Below, piece by piece: positions 29,144-38,446 of a stretch of 49,112 bases of DNA. The DNA is from Brevundimonas diminuta ATCC 11568 (GTDB lineage: Bacteria; Pseudomonadota; Alphaproteobacteria; Caulobacterales; Caulobacteraceae): positions 792,720 through 841,831 of the forward strand of contig NZ_GL883086.1 in NCBI RefSeq assembly GCF_000204035.1, read 5' to 3'. Each line of letters starts with the position of its first letter. Position 1 is the first letter of the stretch. Both the position numbers and the translations under genes were made by a program. The notes under the pieces are model-generated. The model saw only the letters and a program-made list of their open reading frames with translations. It was not told where the DNA came from and searched no databases.

Positions 29144-32100
29144 TCAGTCCTCGATCCCCTCCGATTTGCGATGTTTGACCGCCTTGGCCGCAAAGGTCGG
29201 CAAGACCAGCAGCGTCAGGACCGTCGCGGTCAGAAGGCCGCCGATGACCACGGTGGCCAGAGGCTTCTGAACCTCGGCCCCTGCGCCGTGAGCCAGCGCC
29301 ATAGGGATGAAGCCGACGATGGCGACCAGGGCCGTGGTCAGCACCGCGCGGAGACGACTGGACGCGCCTTCGATGGCCGCCGCTACAGGCTCCAGGCCGG
29401 CCTGGAGCCGCTCCCGGATCGCCTGCATCAGCACCAGACCGTTCAGGGTCGCGACGCCGGAGACGGCGATGAAGCCGACCGCCGCCGATACCGAGAACGG
29501 CATCCCCCTGAGCAGCAGGGCCAGAGCCCCGCCGACCAGGGCCAGCGGCACGCAGGCGAACACCAGTCCCGCCTCCGCGAATGACCCGAGCGCCATGAAC
29601 AGCAGGACGCCGATCAGGATGAAGACGATGGGAATGACCAGTCCCAGCCGTTGCTCGGCCCGCTTCAGGTTCTCGAACTGGCCGCCCCAATCCAGCCGGT
29701 AGCCGACCGGAAGAGCGACCTCGCTCACCGCCGCCTGTGCGTCGGCCACGAAGCCGCCGAGATCGCGCCCGCGCACATTGGCCTGGACCACCATGCGCCG
29801 GCTGCCGTTCTCGCGACTGATCTGGTTCGGTCCTTCGGCCGTCTCGATGCGGGCGACGGAAGACAGAGGCACGATCACCCCCGTGCTCGAGACGATGGGC
29901 AGGGCAGCCAGTGTGGATGGATCGTTGCGCGCGTCATCCGGCAGACGCACGACCACGTCGAAGCGGCGGTCGCCCTCGAAGATCCGCCCCGCCTCGGCGC
30001 CGCCGATGGCGGTCGAGACCGCTTCCGAGACATCGGCGGCGGACAGGCCGTAGTGGGCCGCCGCGAAGCGATCGACGCTGATGGTCAGGGTGGGCAGGCC
30101 CGACGCCTGCTCCACGCGCACGTCGGCAGAGCCCGGCGTGGCCCGCAACTTGGCGGCGACCGCTTCAGCCGTCTTCTGCAGGGTGTCGAAATCGTCGCCA
30201 TAGACCATGACGGCGAGATCTGACCGCACGCCCGAGATCAGTTCATTGAACCTTAGCTCGATGGGCTGGCTGAACTCGAAGCTGTTGCCGATCTGCTGGC
30301 TGGCGACCTCTTCGATCCGCTCGATGAGTTCGTCCTTCGGCAACTTCGGATCGGGCCAGTCCTTGCGGTCCTTGAGGATAACGACGCTGTCCGAGTTGTT
30401 CGCCGGCATCGGGTCGATGGCGACTTCGGCCGTCCCGGTGCGCGAGAAGACGGTCTCCACCTCGGGCTGGGCCTTGATGGCGCGTTCCAGCGCCATCTGC
30501 ATGGACAAGGACTGCTCCAGCGAAGCGGACGGCACGCGCAACACCTGCATGGCGATGTCGCCTTCGTCCAAGGTCGGGATGAATTCCCGCCCGAGGGTCA
30601 TGAAGGAGACAGTCCCCACGCCAAGCATCGCCAGCGCAGCGATCAGGACCACCTTGGGACGGGCCACCGCCGCGCCGATGGCCGGCTGTATCCAGCGGCG
30701 GGCGAAGCGCAGGATGAAGGTCTCATGCTCTTCGGCCTTGCCGTCCGGTCCCAGATGAACTGTCTTGGGATCGCGCACCAGCAGGGCCGTCATCGCCGGC
30801 ACGAAGGTGAAGGAGAAGATGAAGGCGCCGACCAGGGCCAGCATGACGGTCGCGCCCATCGGCACGAAGGTCTTGCCCTCGACCCCTTCCAGCATCAGCA
30901 GCGGCGTGAAGACCAGCAGGATGATCAGTTGGCCAAAGGCGGCTGGCTTGACCATCTGTCGTGCCGATTGCACCGCCACCCCGAGGCGTTCATGCCGGGT
31001 CAGCATCCGCCCCAGTTCGCCCCGTCGCTGCGTCAGCATCAGCAGGGTGTTCTCGATCACCACCACGCCGCCATCGACCATCAGGCCGAAGTCGAGCGCG
31101 CCGAGACTCATCAGGTTTCCGCTGATGCCGAAGCGGTTCATGCCGATAACGGCGAACAGGAAGGACAGCGGAATCATCAGGGCCGTGATCGCCGCGGCCC
31201 GGAAGTTTCCGAGCAGCAGGAAGAGGACGACGATGACGAAGAGCGCCCCCTCGATCAGGTTGCGCGCCACCGTCGAAATGGTCGAGTTGACCAGGTCGCT
31301 TCGATTCAGAACCGGCAGGGCCACCACGCTCGGCGGGAGAGATGCGCCGACCAGCTCCAACCGCTCGGCGGCGGCCTGAGCCACCGTGCGGCTGTTTTCC
31401 CCAGCCAGCATCAGGGCGGTGCCGAGGACGGCTTCGTGGCCGTCGTGGCTGGCCCCGCCGAGACGTGGCGCCTGGCCGATCTCGACCTTTGCGACATCGG
31501 CGACCCGAACAACCAGACCGCCGCGATTGACGACCGGCGCCTGAGCCAGATCCTCAACCGTCGCGGCCAGGGCGTCGGTGCGAACCACCAGGGCCTCGCC
31601 TGCCCGCTGGACATAGCCGGCCCCGGCTTGGGTATTGGCCCGCTCCAGCGCCTGGACCAGATCGGTCATGCCTAGGCCGTAGCGTGTCAGGGCGGCGGCG
31701 TCTGGTCGGACGGCGTATTCCTTCACATAGCCGCCGTTGACGTCAATCCCGGCCAGGCCGGGGGCTGTGCGCATCTGCGGGGCGATGATCCAGTCCTGGA
31801 CCGTCCGCAGATAGGTGGCCCGGGCCTGCGGCGTGGTCAGCCGCTCGCCCTCCGGCGTCAGATAGGCGCCGTCGGCCTGCCAGCCAGGCTTGCCGGTGGC
31901 GACCGTGGTCTTGGGGCTGAAGGGGACGTAATCAACCGTCCACATCAGCACTTCACCCAGCCCCGTGGTGATGGGCGACAGACTGGGTTCGACGCCTTCG
32001 GGCAGACCATCCGACGCCTGCCGCATCCGCTCCGCCACCTGCTGGCGGGCGAAATAGATGTCCGTCTGATCGGTGAAGACGACGGTGATCTGGCTGAAGC

Positions 32101-32365
32101 CGTTTCGAGACAGGGAGCGTGTGCTTTGAAGTCCCGGTATGCCGGCCATGGCCGTCTCGAGCGGATAGGTGACCTGCCTTTCGATCTGTTCGGGCGCCAA
32201 GGCGGGCGCGACTGTGGTGATCTGAACCTGTCGGTTCGTGATGTCGGGAACGGCGTCGATCGGCAGCTTGGTCAGTTCGAACAGGCCGAGCGCAGCGACC
32301 AGCGCCACAGCCAGGACGACGAACCAGCGAAAGCGGACGGAGGCCTCAATGAGAGCTTTGAACAT
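29144..32365 (-). CDS. czcA: Heavy-metal efflux RND pump, CzcA type (second copy)
   Basis: 1073-residue trimeric RND exporter, proton-driven. The helix-4 relay is DFGLMVDGGVVVIEN, again the HME1/HME2 (Zn/Co/Cd/Ni) pattern. It differs clearly from the first pump at 1209: it has an insertion in the first periplasmic loop (SPKTTVATGKPGWQADGAYL), GG in place of GA after the second Asp, and different loop sequence. It is therefore a separate lineage, not a recent duplication. It is the last gene of the minus-strand operon after czcC and czcB, with only 12 bases after the czcB stop, and is followed by a strong terminator. Confidence 0.95.
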   Translation of the reverse strand: MFKALIEASVRFRWFVVLAVALVAALGLFELTKLPIDAVPDITNRQVQITTVAPALAPEQIERQVTYPLETAMAGIPGLQSTRSLSRNGFSQITVVFTDQTDIYFARQQVAERMRQASDGLPEGVEPSLSPITTGLGEVLMWTVDYVPFSPKTTVATGKPGWQADGAYLTPEGERLTTPQARATYLRTVQDWIIAPQMRTAPGLAGIDVNGGYVKEYAVRPDAAALTRYGLGMTDLVQALERANTQAGAGYVQRAGEALVVRTDALAATVEDLAQAPVVNRGGLVVRVADVAKVEIGQAPRLGGASHDGHEAVLGTALMLAGENSRTVAQAAAERLELVGASLPPSVVALPVLNRSDLVNSTISTVARNLIEGALFVIVVLFLLLGNFRAAAITALMIPLSFLFAVIGMNRFGISGNLMSLGALDFGLMVDGGVVVIENTLLMLTQRRGELGRMLTRHERLGVAVQSARQMVKPAAFGQLIILLVFTPLLMLEGVEGKTFVPMGATVMLALVGAFIFSFTFVPAMTALLVRDPKTVHLGPDGKAEEHETFILRFARRWIQPAIGAAVARPKVVLIAALAMLGVGTVSFMTLGREFIPTLDEGDIAMQVLRVPSASLEQSLSMQMALERAIKAQPEVETVFSRTGTAEVAIDPMPANNSDSVVILKDRKDWPDPKLPKDELIERIEEVASQQIGNSFEFSQPIELRFNELISGVRSDLAVMVYGDDFDTLQKTAEAVAAKLRATPGSADVRVEQASGLPTLTISVDRFAAAHYGLSAADVSEAVSTAIGGAEAGRIFEGDRRFDVVVRLPDDARNDPSTLAALPIVSSTGVIVPLSSVARIETAEGPNQISRENGSRRMVVQANVRGRDLGGFVADAQAAVSEVALPVGYRLDWGGQFENLKRAEQRLGLVIPIVFILIGVLLFMALGSFAEAGLVFACVPLALVGGALALLLRGMPFSVSAAVGFIAVSGVATLNGLVLMQAIRERLQAGLEPVAAAIEGASSRLRAVLTTALVAIVGFIPMALAHGAGAEVQKPLATVVIGGLLTATVLTLLVLPTFAAKAVKHRKSEGIED

Positions 32366-32377
32366 GATCTCTCGTCC

Positions 32378-33559
32378 CTACTCGTCTTCCTCGGCTTCGC
32401 TCTTGGAGAGCTCCGCCTTGAGCAGAAAGGCCTTGGCGCCGGCGATACGTTCGGCGCCGGTCAGGCCGCGAAGAATTTCGGTTCGGCCCCCAGCCTGGCG
32501 GCCGGTCATGACAGGGACAGCCCGGAAGCCGCCCTGAACCTGGACGAAGACGACGGTCGCCCCCTCCAACGTCTGTACGGCCTCGGAGGGCACGGTCATG
32601 CCGTCGGCGTCTCCCCCCGTCACCAGAGCGCCGCTGACAGGCGATCCGGCGGGCGGCAGGGCGCCGCCGGACGGGCGAGCGCGAATGAGGGTCGCACCGC
32701 TCTCGCCGGCGCCGCCCACGGCGACGCCCGTAACGACCGCATCGAATTCACCGGTCGGACCTTGCACTCGCAACGACGACCCCGTCCGAACCTGAGCGGC
32801 GAGCGCAGGCGGCGCATTGAACACCAGTTCCACGCGCGTCGGATTGGTGACCTCGGCTATCACGCCGCCCTGGGGGGCAAATCCGCCTGGACCGACCTGA
32901 ACCGACGTCACTACGCCCGAGATCGGGCTGGATACGCTGATACGGCCCGACGCATTGGGGCCGCCAGCCGCCGACGCCCTGGCGCGAGCGGCTCTCGCGG
33001 CGGCGTCCGCGCTGAGCGATTGGGCGCGTGAGGTTTCAACCTCCTGACGCGCCACCACCCCCTGGGACGCAAGGCTGTCGTTCCTTTGATAGGCGCTTCG
33101 CGCGGCGTCAGCGGCGGCGGCGGCGGCGTCGGCGTCCGCGCGGAAGGTCGCGGCCTCACCACTCACCAGCACCGCCAGAGGCTGGCCGGCGCGCACCGAC
33201 TGGCCCGGCGCGACCAGGACGCGCTCGACCCGACCGCCGACGGATGCGGCCACGACGGCGCGGGCGTCGATCATGGGCTCCACGCGCCCGGCAAGACGGA
33301 TCTCCCCGCCCCCGCCGCGTCCGACCGCCATGACCGTGATGCCCGCCGCCTCGATCTGCGCCGGCGTCAGGGCGATGACGCCCTCTTCGACCTTACCCGC
33401 AGCCTCCTCCTCAGCGCCCGCTTCAGCCGACGCCTGAACCTGCGCCGATGGCGCGGGTCCGTCGCGGGTCAGGAGGAAGGCTCCGCCGCCGATGGCGACA
33501 ACCGCCACGGCGGCTCCGGCCATCAGCCAGGTCTTTCTGGTCTTGATCTGGGTTTTCAC
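32378..33559 (-). CDS. czcB: RND efflux periplasmic adaptor, CzcB type (second copy)
   Basis: 393-residue membrane-fusion protein with an N-terminal membrane helix (about 10-30), lipoyl halves (VAPGQSVRAGQPLAVLVSGE; GRISVSSPISGVVTSVQVGP) and a coiled-coil hairpin of Ala/Arg/Asp-rich repeats (about 165-215). A beta-barrel and C-terminal membrane-proximal domain follow. Unlike the adaptor at position 1 it has the long helical hairpin and no N-terminal accessory domain. Its ATG overlaps the czcC stop (ATGA). Confidence 0.93.
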   Translation of the reverse strand: MKTQIKTRKTWLMAGAAVAVVAIGGGAFLLTRDGPAPSAQVQASAEAGAEEEAAGKVEEGVIALTPAQIEAAGITVMAVGRGGGGEIRLAGRVEPMIDARAVVAASVGGRVERVLVAPGQSVRAGQPLAVLVSGEAATFRADADAAAAAADAARSAYQRNDSLASQGVVARQEVETSRAQSLSADAAARAARARASAAGGPNASGRISVSSPISGVVTSVQVGPGGFAPQGGVIAEVTNPTRVELVFNAPPALAAQVRTGSSLRVQGPTGEFDAVVTGVAVGGAGESGATLIRARPSGGALPPAGSPVSGALVTGGDADGMTVPSEAVQTLEGATVVFVQVQGGFRAVPVMTGRQAGGRTEILRGLTGAERIAGAKAFLLKAELSKSEAEEDE

Positions 33560-34809
33560 AGTGCGGCTCCAAACGGGATGCGACTTTGCAGGCGCGCGAG
33601 GTCGATTTCCGCCCGGACCCGCGCGAGGCGGGCGTCGACGGCGGCGTTGCGGGCGGAGATCAGGGCGGCGCGGGACGCGCGCAGTTCAAGCTGGGAGATG
33701 CGCCCCGCTTCAAAACCCAATCGGGACAAGCGATAGGCTTCCTCAGCCGAGGCCACGCCGGCGTCCGTCGCCGCCACACGGCTGGCGGAAGCGTTTAGAC
33801 GCGCCTGGGCTGCGCTTCGGTCGGCGGTTTCATCGAGACGGGCGCCGTCCAGGCGGGCGTTCGCCGCCCTGAACTCGGCCTGCGCCGCCTGGATGTTTCC
33901 CCGGTTTCGATCGAACAACGGCAAGGGCATGCTCACGCCAAACGTCAAGGCGGTGGCGTCTTCGGCTTCATAACGGGTGACGCCGACAGAGGCGCTGACG
34001 TTCGGGCGAGCATTGATCTGCTCCACCCGGATACGCCGCTCGGCTGTGTCGCGCTCCGCTTCCGCCAAGCGCACGACCGGCGAAGCCGCTCCGGACTGAT
34101 CCGGCGCCGAGGGCGCGCGATCCAGAACGCCCGGGTCGATGGAGGTGACGACCGTCGGCAACATGGCCGTCGCCGTCAACCGGGCGAAGGCGGCCTCGCG
34201 TTCGGCTCCCGCCTCATCAAGCGACGCGCGCGCTGACGCCGCCTCAGTTTCAGCCTGGATGCCCCGCAACAGGGGTTCGCGGCCCTCCTCCACGAGCAAC
34301 AGGGCGGCGCGAGCGTCCGCCAGGGTGATCGTCAAGGCCTCCTTGGCCAGTTGAAAGCGGCGATCGGCCGCCTCGGCTTCGGCGTAGACCAGCGCCAGAC
34401 GGCCTGCCGCGTCAACGCCGGTGAGATCGCGACGAAGAGCGGCAGTTCCGGCCTCGCCGCGCGCGACATCAACCCTGGCGCCCCTGCGCCCCCAGAGCTC
34501 GAGATCCTGGGTCAAGGCCAGACTGGTCTCGGCGTTGCTGTAGCCGTCATAAGGACCGCTCCCCAGGACGCCGTCGGCAGTCAGGCCGAGTTGGGGATTA
34601 GGACGCACGCGCGCCTGGCGGACCCGCGCCTCGGCGGCGTCGAGCAACGCGCCGGCCTCGACGTTGACGGGCGTCTGGCCGATGCGCTCAAGCAGGGTTT
34701 CATAGCTCGGCGCTGGATCTGCCCAGGCAGGAGCAGCGGCCGCTGTCGCTATCGCGACCACGGCGCAGCCGGCCGTCAGAAGCGACAGCCGACGATGTGA
34801 GGAAGACAT
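33556..34809 (-). CDS. czcC: Outer-membrane channel of the Czc system (TolC/OEP family)
   Basis: 417-residue outer-membrane factor. It has a signal peptide (about 1-31, ending PAWA) and two OEP repeats, each with long Ala/Arg/Glu-rich helices (about 55-215 and 245-410). Repeat features include PNPQLGLTADGVLG near the first beta pair and RPNVSASVGVTRYEAEDATALTFGVSMPLPLFDRNRGN in the second half, read in pieces. It is co-translated with czcB and lies downstream of the small His-rich gene. Confidence 0.93.
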   Translation of the reverse strand: MSSSHRRLSLLTAGCAVVAIATAAAAPAWADPAPSYETLLERIGQTPVNVEAGALLDAAEARVRQARVRPNPQLGLTADGVLGSGPYDGYSNAETSLALTQDLELWGRRGARVDVARGEAGTAALRRDLTGVDAAGRLALVYAEAEAADRRFQLAKEALTITLADARAALLLVEEGREPLLRGIQAETEAASARASLDEAGAEREAAFARLTATAMLPTVVTSIDPGVLDRAPSAPDQSGAASPVVRLAEAERDTAERRIRVEQINARPNVSASVGVTRYEAEDATALTFGVSMPLPLFDRNRGNIQAAQAEFRAANARLDGARLDETADRSAAQARLNASASRVAATDAGVASAEEAYRLSRLGFEAGRISQLELRASRAALISARNAAVDARLARVRAEIDLARLQSRIPFGAAL

Positions 34810-34862
34810 GGTTCATTTCCCAGATTTCTGACGGATGAGCGCACGAGGGCGCGGCATTGGCG

Positions 34863-35219
34863 TCAGCTTCTGGGAGGGCGATCCGGGCCGGCAGGCGTCC
34901 GGGACGCCATCTGGTTGGTCGTCGGCGCTTTTGGGCCGTCGGCTTTCTTGAGGCTGGCCGGAACAGGTATCGACGCCTGCTGCACGCCCGTTGAGCCGTG
35001 GTGACAATGACCATGGGCGCAACCGCTATGGTTCTGGTCGCCGCCCTTGGCTTTACCGTGGTCCTGGTCTGGCGGGCTCGAAAGCGATGAAGCCGCGACA
35101 GCAGCCCGCGCTTCTGGCGCACAGGCCGCTGCGTCAACGGCCGGCAGGAAACCAAACACGACGATGACAAGCGCGAAAAGCGCCGCCGTCATGAAGGTTC
35201 TGTTCGACCATTCAAACAT
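34863..35219 (-). CDS. Small His/Cys-rich exported protein ahead of czcC (CzcI-like position)
   Basis: 118 residues from the ATG at 35219, which has GGGAA upstream. An upstream ATG at 35285 would add an arginine-rich leader. It has a signal or anchor helix (about 9-30, ending AVDAA) and then a polar domain rich in His and Cys, including SGCAHGHCHHGS. It occupies the place of czcI, the small periplasmic protein at the start of czcICBA in Cupriavidus, but shows no clear sequence match that I can confirm. Periplasmic metal buffering or sensing is the likely role. Confidence 0.65.
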   Translation of the reverse strand: MFEWSNRTFMTAALFALVIVVFGFLPAVDAAACAPEARAAVAASSLSSPPDQDHGKAKGGDQNHSGCAHGHCHHGSTGVQQASIPVPASLKKADGPKAPTTNQMASRTPAGPDRPPRS

Positions 35220-35354
35220 GGCGCGTTCCCGCCAAGGTTTCAGCGCCCGACAACGCCGCCATGGTCGCAAGCTTGACGAAAACACCGCCTATCGGAGACC
35301 GCACGCCCGCCCCGGATTCACAGCCCGACGAAGATGTGGTCAGGACGTCCCGGC

Positions 35355-37496
35355 TCATTTCGGCCTCCAGCGCAAAAGGCGCATGGCGTTTGCCGTCACC
35401 AGCACGGTCGCCCCGGTGTCGGCGAGGATCGCCGGCCATAGGCCGGTGACGCCGATCACCGTCGTGACCAGGAAGACCGCTTTCAAGCCCAGGGCGATGG
35501 TGATGTTCTGGCGGATGTTGCCCATCACCCCCCGCGACAGGTCGATCATGTCGGGAACGTCCTGGACGCGGCCATGAAGCACCGCCGCATCAGCCGTCTC
35601 CAGGGCCACGTCGGCGCCGCCCCCCATGGCGATGCCGATGTCGGCGGCGGCGAGCGCCGGCGCATCATTGATGCCGTCGCCGACCTTGGCGACGACAAGG
35701 CCTTCGGACTGCAGTTCCTTGACGATTCTCTGCTTGTCCTGCGGCAGAAGCTCAGCCCGCACTTCGACGCCGAGACCGTTCGCGACCGCTTCCGCTGTGC
35801 GCCGGTTGTCTCCTGTCAGCATAATCGCACGAATCTTCATGGCCTCGAGCCGGGCCAGGCCCGCCGTAGCGTCCGGCCGCGCCTCGTCCCGCATCGCCAG
35901 GAAGCCCGCCGATTGGCCGTCGATCACGACCACGGAAACGGTTTTGCCCTCGGCGTTGAAGCCCGCGATCGCCGCATCCTGAGACGCCGAAAGCCCGACC
36001 CGCCGAGCGACGGCCTGTGGCGACCCCAGGAAAACCTGAGCGCCGCTCACGGTCCCTTCGACGCCCTCCCCCGGGATCGCCCGGGCTGACGACGCCGCCG
36101 GGATGGATACGCCGTCAGCCTTCGCACGGTTGAGAATGGCCAGGGCCAGCGGGTGGCTCGATCCGGTTTCGAGAGCCGCCGCCATCGAAAGCACCTCCCC
36201 CTCGGTTCGCGCGTCCGCCACGATGTCGGTCACGATCGGCTTGCCGGATGTCAGCGTCCCGGTCTTGTCAAAGGCGACAGCGGTGATCTTGCCCAGGGTT
36301 TCGAGCACGGCTCCGCCCTTCATCAACAGGCCTCGCCGCGCGCCGGCGGACAGACCAGCCGCTATGGCTGCCGGCGTCGAGATCACGAGGGCGCAGGGAC
36401 AGCCGATCAGAAGGACCGCCAGCCCTTTGTAGATCCACTCGCTCCACGCACCGCCGAACATGAGTGGCGGAACGGTCGCGACCAGGGCGCCGAAGACAAG
36501 AACCACGGGCGTGTAGATTGTCGAGAAGCGGTCGATGAAACGTTCAGTCGGCGATTTCGATTCCTGCGCCTCCTCCACCAGGCGCACGACCCGCGCTATG
36601 GTGTTGTCAGCGGCGGCGGCTGTGACCCGGACCCGCAGGACGCCGCCCACATTGATGGTCCCGGCGAAGACAGGGTCGCCCGCCATTTTCCGCTTGGGGA
36701 CGCTCTCTCCCGTCACCGGGGCTTCGTCGATCTCGCCCTCGCCTTCAACGACGTCGCCGTCGGCCGGCACACGGTCGCCGGGCCTCACAAGGATGACGGC
36801 GCCGAGCGCAAGGCTTTCAGCCGGTACTTCGCTGACCTGGCCATCGATCTCGACCAAGGCGGTCTTGGGCACCAGGTCGGTCAAACCCTGGATGCTCTTG
36901 CGGGCCCGCCCCGCAGCGACGCCCTCCAGCATTTCACCAACCAGAAACAGAAGGACGACGGCTGCGGCCTCTTCTGCAGCGCCGATGAAGACGGCTCCGA
37001 CCGCCGCAATCGTCATCAGCATCTCGATCGAGAACGGCGTCCCGTACCGTGCAGCGGTGATCGCACGCCAGCCAACTGGGGCAAGGCCTACCGCCAGGGC
37101 GACCAGGAAGGCTCCACGCTCCATCGCCGGGAACAGGGCGCCGAAAATGTAGGCCGCGACCAGGGCGACGCCGCAAGCCGCTGTAAGCTTGGCCTTGCGG
37201 GTCCACCACCATGGACCGCTGGCCGCCCGGTGGTCGTCACCGGGAGGGGCCATCGTCGAACCCGCCGAAGGCTGCAGCGGCGCGAGGACCTCGACGCCGT
37301 AGCCCAGGTTGCGAACCTGACGAAGCACGCCCTCCCCCGCAAAATCGGCGCCGTGCTGAACCTTCAGAACACCCGAGGAGACCGCCACAGCGACATCTGT
37401 GACGCCTGGCAGCTTCCGCACCGCAGCGTCGACCTTGGAGCCGCAGCTTGCGCAATCCATACCGGTCACGCGATATCGGCTTTCCAGGTTTTCCAT
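35355..37496 (-). CDS. zntA: Zn/Cd/Pb-translocating P1B-type ATPase
   Basis: 713-residue ATP-driven exporter of soft divalent cations. It has an N-terminal heavy-metal domain with GMDCASC (12-18) and the membrane CPC motif (LLIGCPCALVIST, about residue 365). The phosphorylation motif DKTGTLT lies near 407, the SSHPLA nucleotide-site His-Pro follows, and GDGINDAP lies near 605. The last helices contain ALGLKAVF and ADTGATVLVTANAMRLL, the Lys and Asp typical of the P1B-2 (Zn/Cd/Pb) group rather than copper ATPases. It is divergent from its MerR regulator with a MerR-type promoter between. The small His-rich gene and czcCBA follow on the same strand after 135 bases and may share transcription. 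Confidence 0.95.
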   Translation of the reverse strand: MENLESRYRVTGMDCASCGSKVDAAVRKLPGVTDVAVAVSSGVLKVQHGADFAGEGVLRQVRNLGYGVEVLAPLQPSAGSTMAPPGDDHRAASGPWWWTRKAKLTAACGVALVAAYIFGALFPAMERGAFLVALAVGLAPVGWRAITAARYGTPFSIEMLMTIAAVGAVFIGAAEEAAAVVLLFLVGEMLEGVAAGRARKSIQGLTDLVPKTALVEIDGQVSEVPAESLALGAVILVRPGDRVPADGDVVEGEGEIDEAPVTGESVPKRKMAGDPVFAGTINVGGVLRVRVTAAAADNTIARVVRLVEEAQESKSPTERFIDRFSTIYTPVVLVFGALVATVPPLMFGGAWSEWIYKGLAVLLIGCPCALVISTPAAIAAGLSAGARRGLLMKGGAVLETLGKITAVAFDKTGTLTSGKPIVTDIVADARTEGEVLSMAAALETGSSHPLALAILNRAKADGVSIPAASSARAIPGEGVEGTVSGAQVFLGSPQAVARRVGLSASQDAAIAGFNAEGKTVSVVVIDGQSAGFLAMRDEARPDATAGLARLEAMKIRAIMLTGDNRRTAEAVANGLGVEVRAELLPQDKQRIVKELQSEGLVVAKVGDGINDAPALAAADIGIAMGGGADVALETADAAVLHGRVQDVPDMIDLSRGVMGNIRQNITIALGLKAVFLVTTVIGVTGLWPAILADTGATVLVTANAMRLLRWRPK

Positions 37497-37531
37497 TGTG
37501 GCGAGGGGCTCCTTGTTACGAATGCCCGGCG

Positions 37532-37562
37532 ACGCTACTTCCTCTAGCGACTAGAGGAGCAA
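37532..37562 (-). promoter_or_regulatory. MerR-type promoter of the P-type ATPase gene
   Basis: On the minus strand: -35 TTGCTC (37562-37557), 19-bp spacer, -10 TAGCGT (37537-37532). The spacer contains the perfect dyad TCCTCTAG-CGA-CTAGAGGA (37540-37558). The half-site CTAGAGG is the same as in the promoter at 25046. Confidence 0.88.
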
Positions 37563-37570
37563 GCGTTAAA

Positions 37571-37993
37571 ATGAGCCAGGGCGTGACAATCGGCCAGGCG
37601 TCCAAGGCGAGCGGGATCAAGGCGCCGACGATCCGCTACTATGAGCAGATTCAGCTCCTGCCGTCGCCGCCTCGCTCGGAGGGGAACCGGCGCCTCTACG
37701 ATGCAGACGATCTGAGACGCCTGCGGTTCATTCGACACGCGCGCGAACTCGGCTTCGAGATCGAACCGATCCGCGAACTTTTGGCGCTGGCTGGAGACCC
37801 GAGTCGACCATGTCAATCGGCCGACAGCATTGCCCGCTCCCATCTTGCCGATATCGACCACAAGATCGCGCGCCTCACCGCTTTGCGGGCCGAGGTCGCC
37901 CGCATGACGCACTGCATTCAAGAATCGGCTGAAAAATGCCGAGTGATTGAAGTTCTAGGTGACCATAGCGGCTGCTTGCACGACAGACACTAA
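37571..37993 (+). CDS. MerR-family regulator of the Zn/Cd/Pb ATPase
   Basis: 140 residues from the ATG at 37571, with GGAG 11 bases upstream inside the operator arm. It has the winged helix (PTIRYYEQIQLLPSPPR) and metal-ligand candidates C81, C115 and C123. A C-terminal tail with H132, C135, H137 and H140 (DHSGCLHDRH) is like the His/Cys tails of CadR and ZntR, which add a second metal. It is divergent from the ATPase. It is close to the regulator at 26239 in both the recognition helix and the operator used. Confidence 0.9.
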   Translation: MSQGVTIGQASKASGIKAPTIRYYEQIQLLPSPPRSEGNRRLYDADDLRRLRFIRHARELGFEIEPIRELLALAGDPSRPCQSADSIARSHLADIDHKIARLTALRAEVARMTHCIQESAEKCRVIEVLGDHSGCLHDRH

Positions 37994-38060
37994 GCTCTAC
38001 TTGCTACCGTCCAAGGCAACCGCCTTGACCCGGGCCCATGCCAGTCAAATGGCGGCCCTA

Positions 38061-38138
38061 TATTCCGAGTGAAAGGCGTCGGGCGTGCCGATCGATGCGG
38101 CCAACGACCTGTCCGCCATCGCCATCAGGTCGGCCTAG
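38061..38138 (+). pseudogene. arsH: arsH 3-prime relic
   Basis: The 78 bases ending at the TAG align without gaps to the last 26 codons of the intact arsH (19090-19167), with 68 of 78 identical. Codon 4 is TGA instead of CGG. Six of the other changes are synonymous and one codon gives Ser for Thr, so most divergence occurred in a functional gene: the relic derives from a different arsH lineage, not from recent copying of the one at 18421. No arsH sequence continues upstream of about 38055. It marks an old deletion or recombination joint next to the second mer cassette. Confidence 0.85.
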
Positions 38139-38174
38139 CGCCGGCGGCCATCTTACGATGGACGAAAGATCGAC

Positions 38175-38207
38175 GCCCCGCGTTCACCTGGCCTGGCGAC
38201 GCGGGGC
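38175..38207 (-). terminator. Hairpin after the second mer cassette
   Basis: GCCCCGCGT (38175-38183) pairs with ACGCGGGGC (38199-38207) around a 15-base loop, 21 bases after the GDCCVxC gene stop on the minus strand. Weak T content follows. Confidence 0.5.
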
Positions 38208-38227
38208 TTCGGTCAGATGCAATATTC

Positions 38228-38446
38228 CTAGCCGCAGCAGCCCTTGCCATCCTCCTGGATCGGCGGACAGGGCACATCGGCGTAGGAGCAGAAGACGCAG
38301 CAATCGCCGGGCAAGGGCTTCAGCTTCACGCCGCAGCCGAGGCAGTCGTAGAACCAGATGCAGGCGTCGGTGGGCATGGTCTCGGTCGCGACATGACCGC
38401 ATTGCGGACAGGTCAGCGTGGACTGGAGCAGGACGGGCGCCTTCAT
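38228..38446 (-). CDS. GDCCVxC-domain small protein of a mer operon
   Basis: 72-residue cytosolic protein with ten cysteines: CPQCGH (13-18) and FYDCLGCG (33-39) resemble zinc knuckles. The family signature GDCCVFC lies at 47-53, and the protein ends GCCG. Members of the GDCCVxC family, some with selenocysteine in place of a cysteine, are encoded beside mercury transporters, and mercury binding or trafficking is presumed. It overlaps merT by four bases (ATGA). Confidence 0.85.
   Translation of the reverse strand: MKAPVLLQSTLTCPQCGHVATETMPTDACIWFYDCLGCGVKLKPLPGDCCVFCSYADVPCPPIQEDGKGCCG

Noticed and set aside
28887-29690. 267-codon minus-strand frame overlapping the czcA end
   Set aside because: Most of it is antisense or out of frame to czcA; only a short piece near 29000 looks coding and it has no start.
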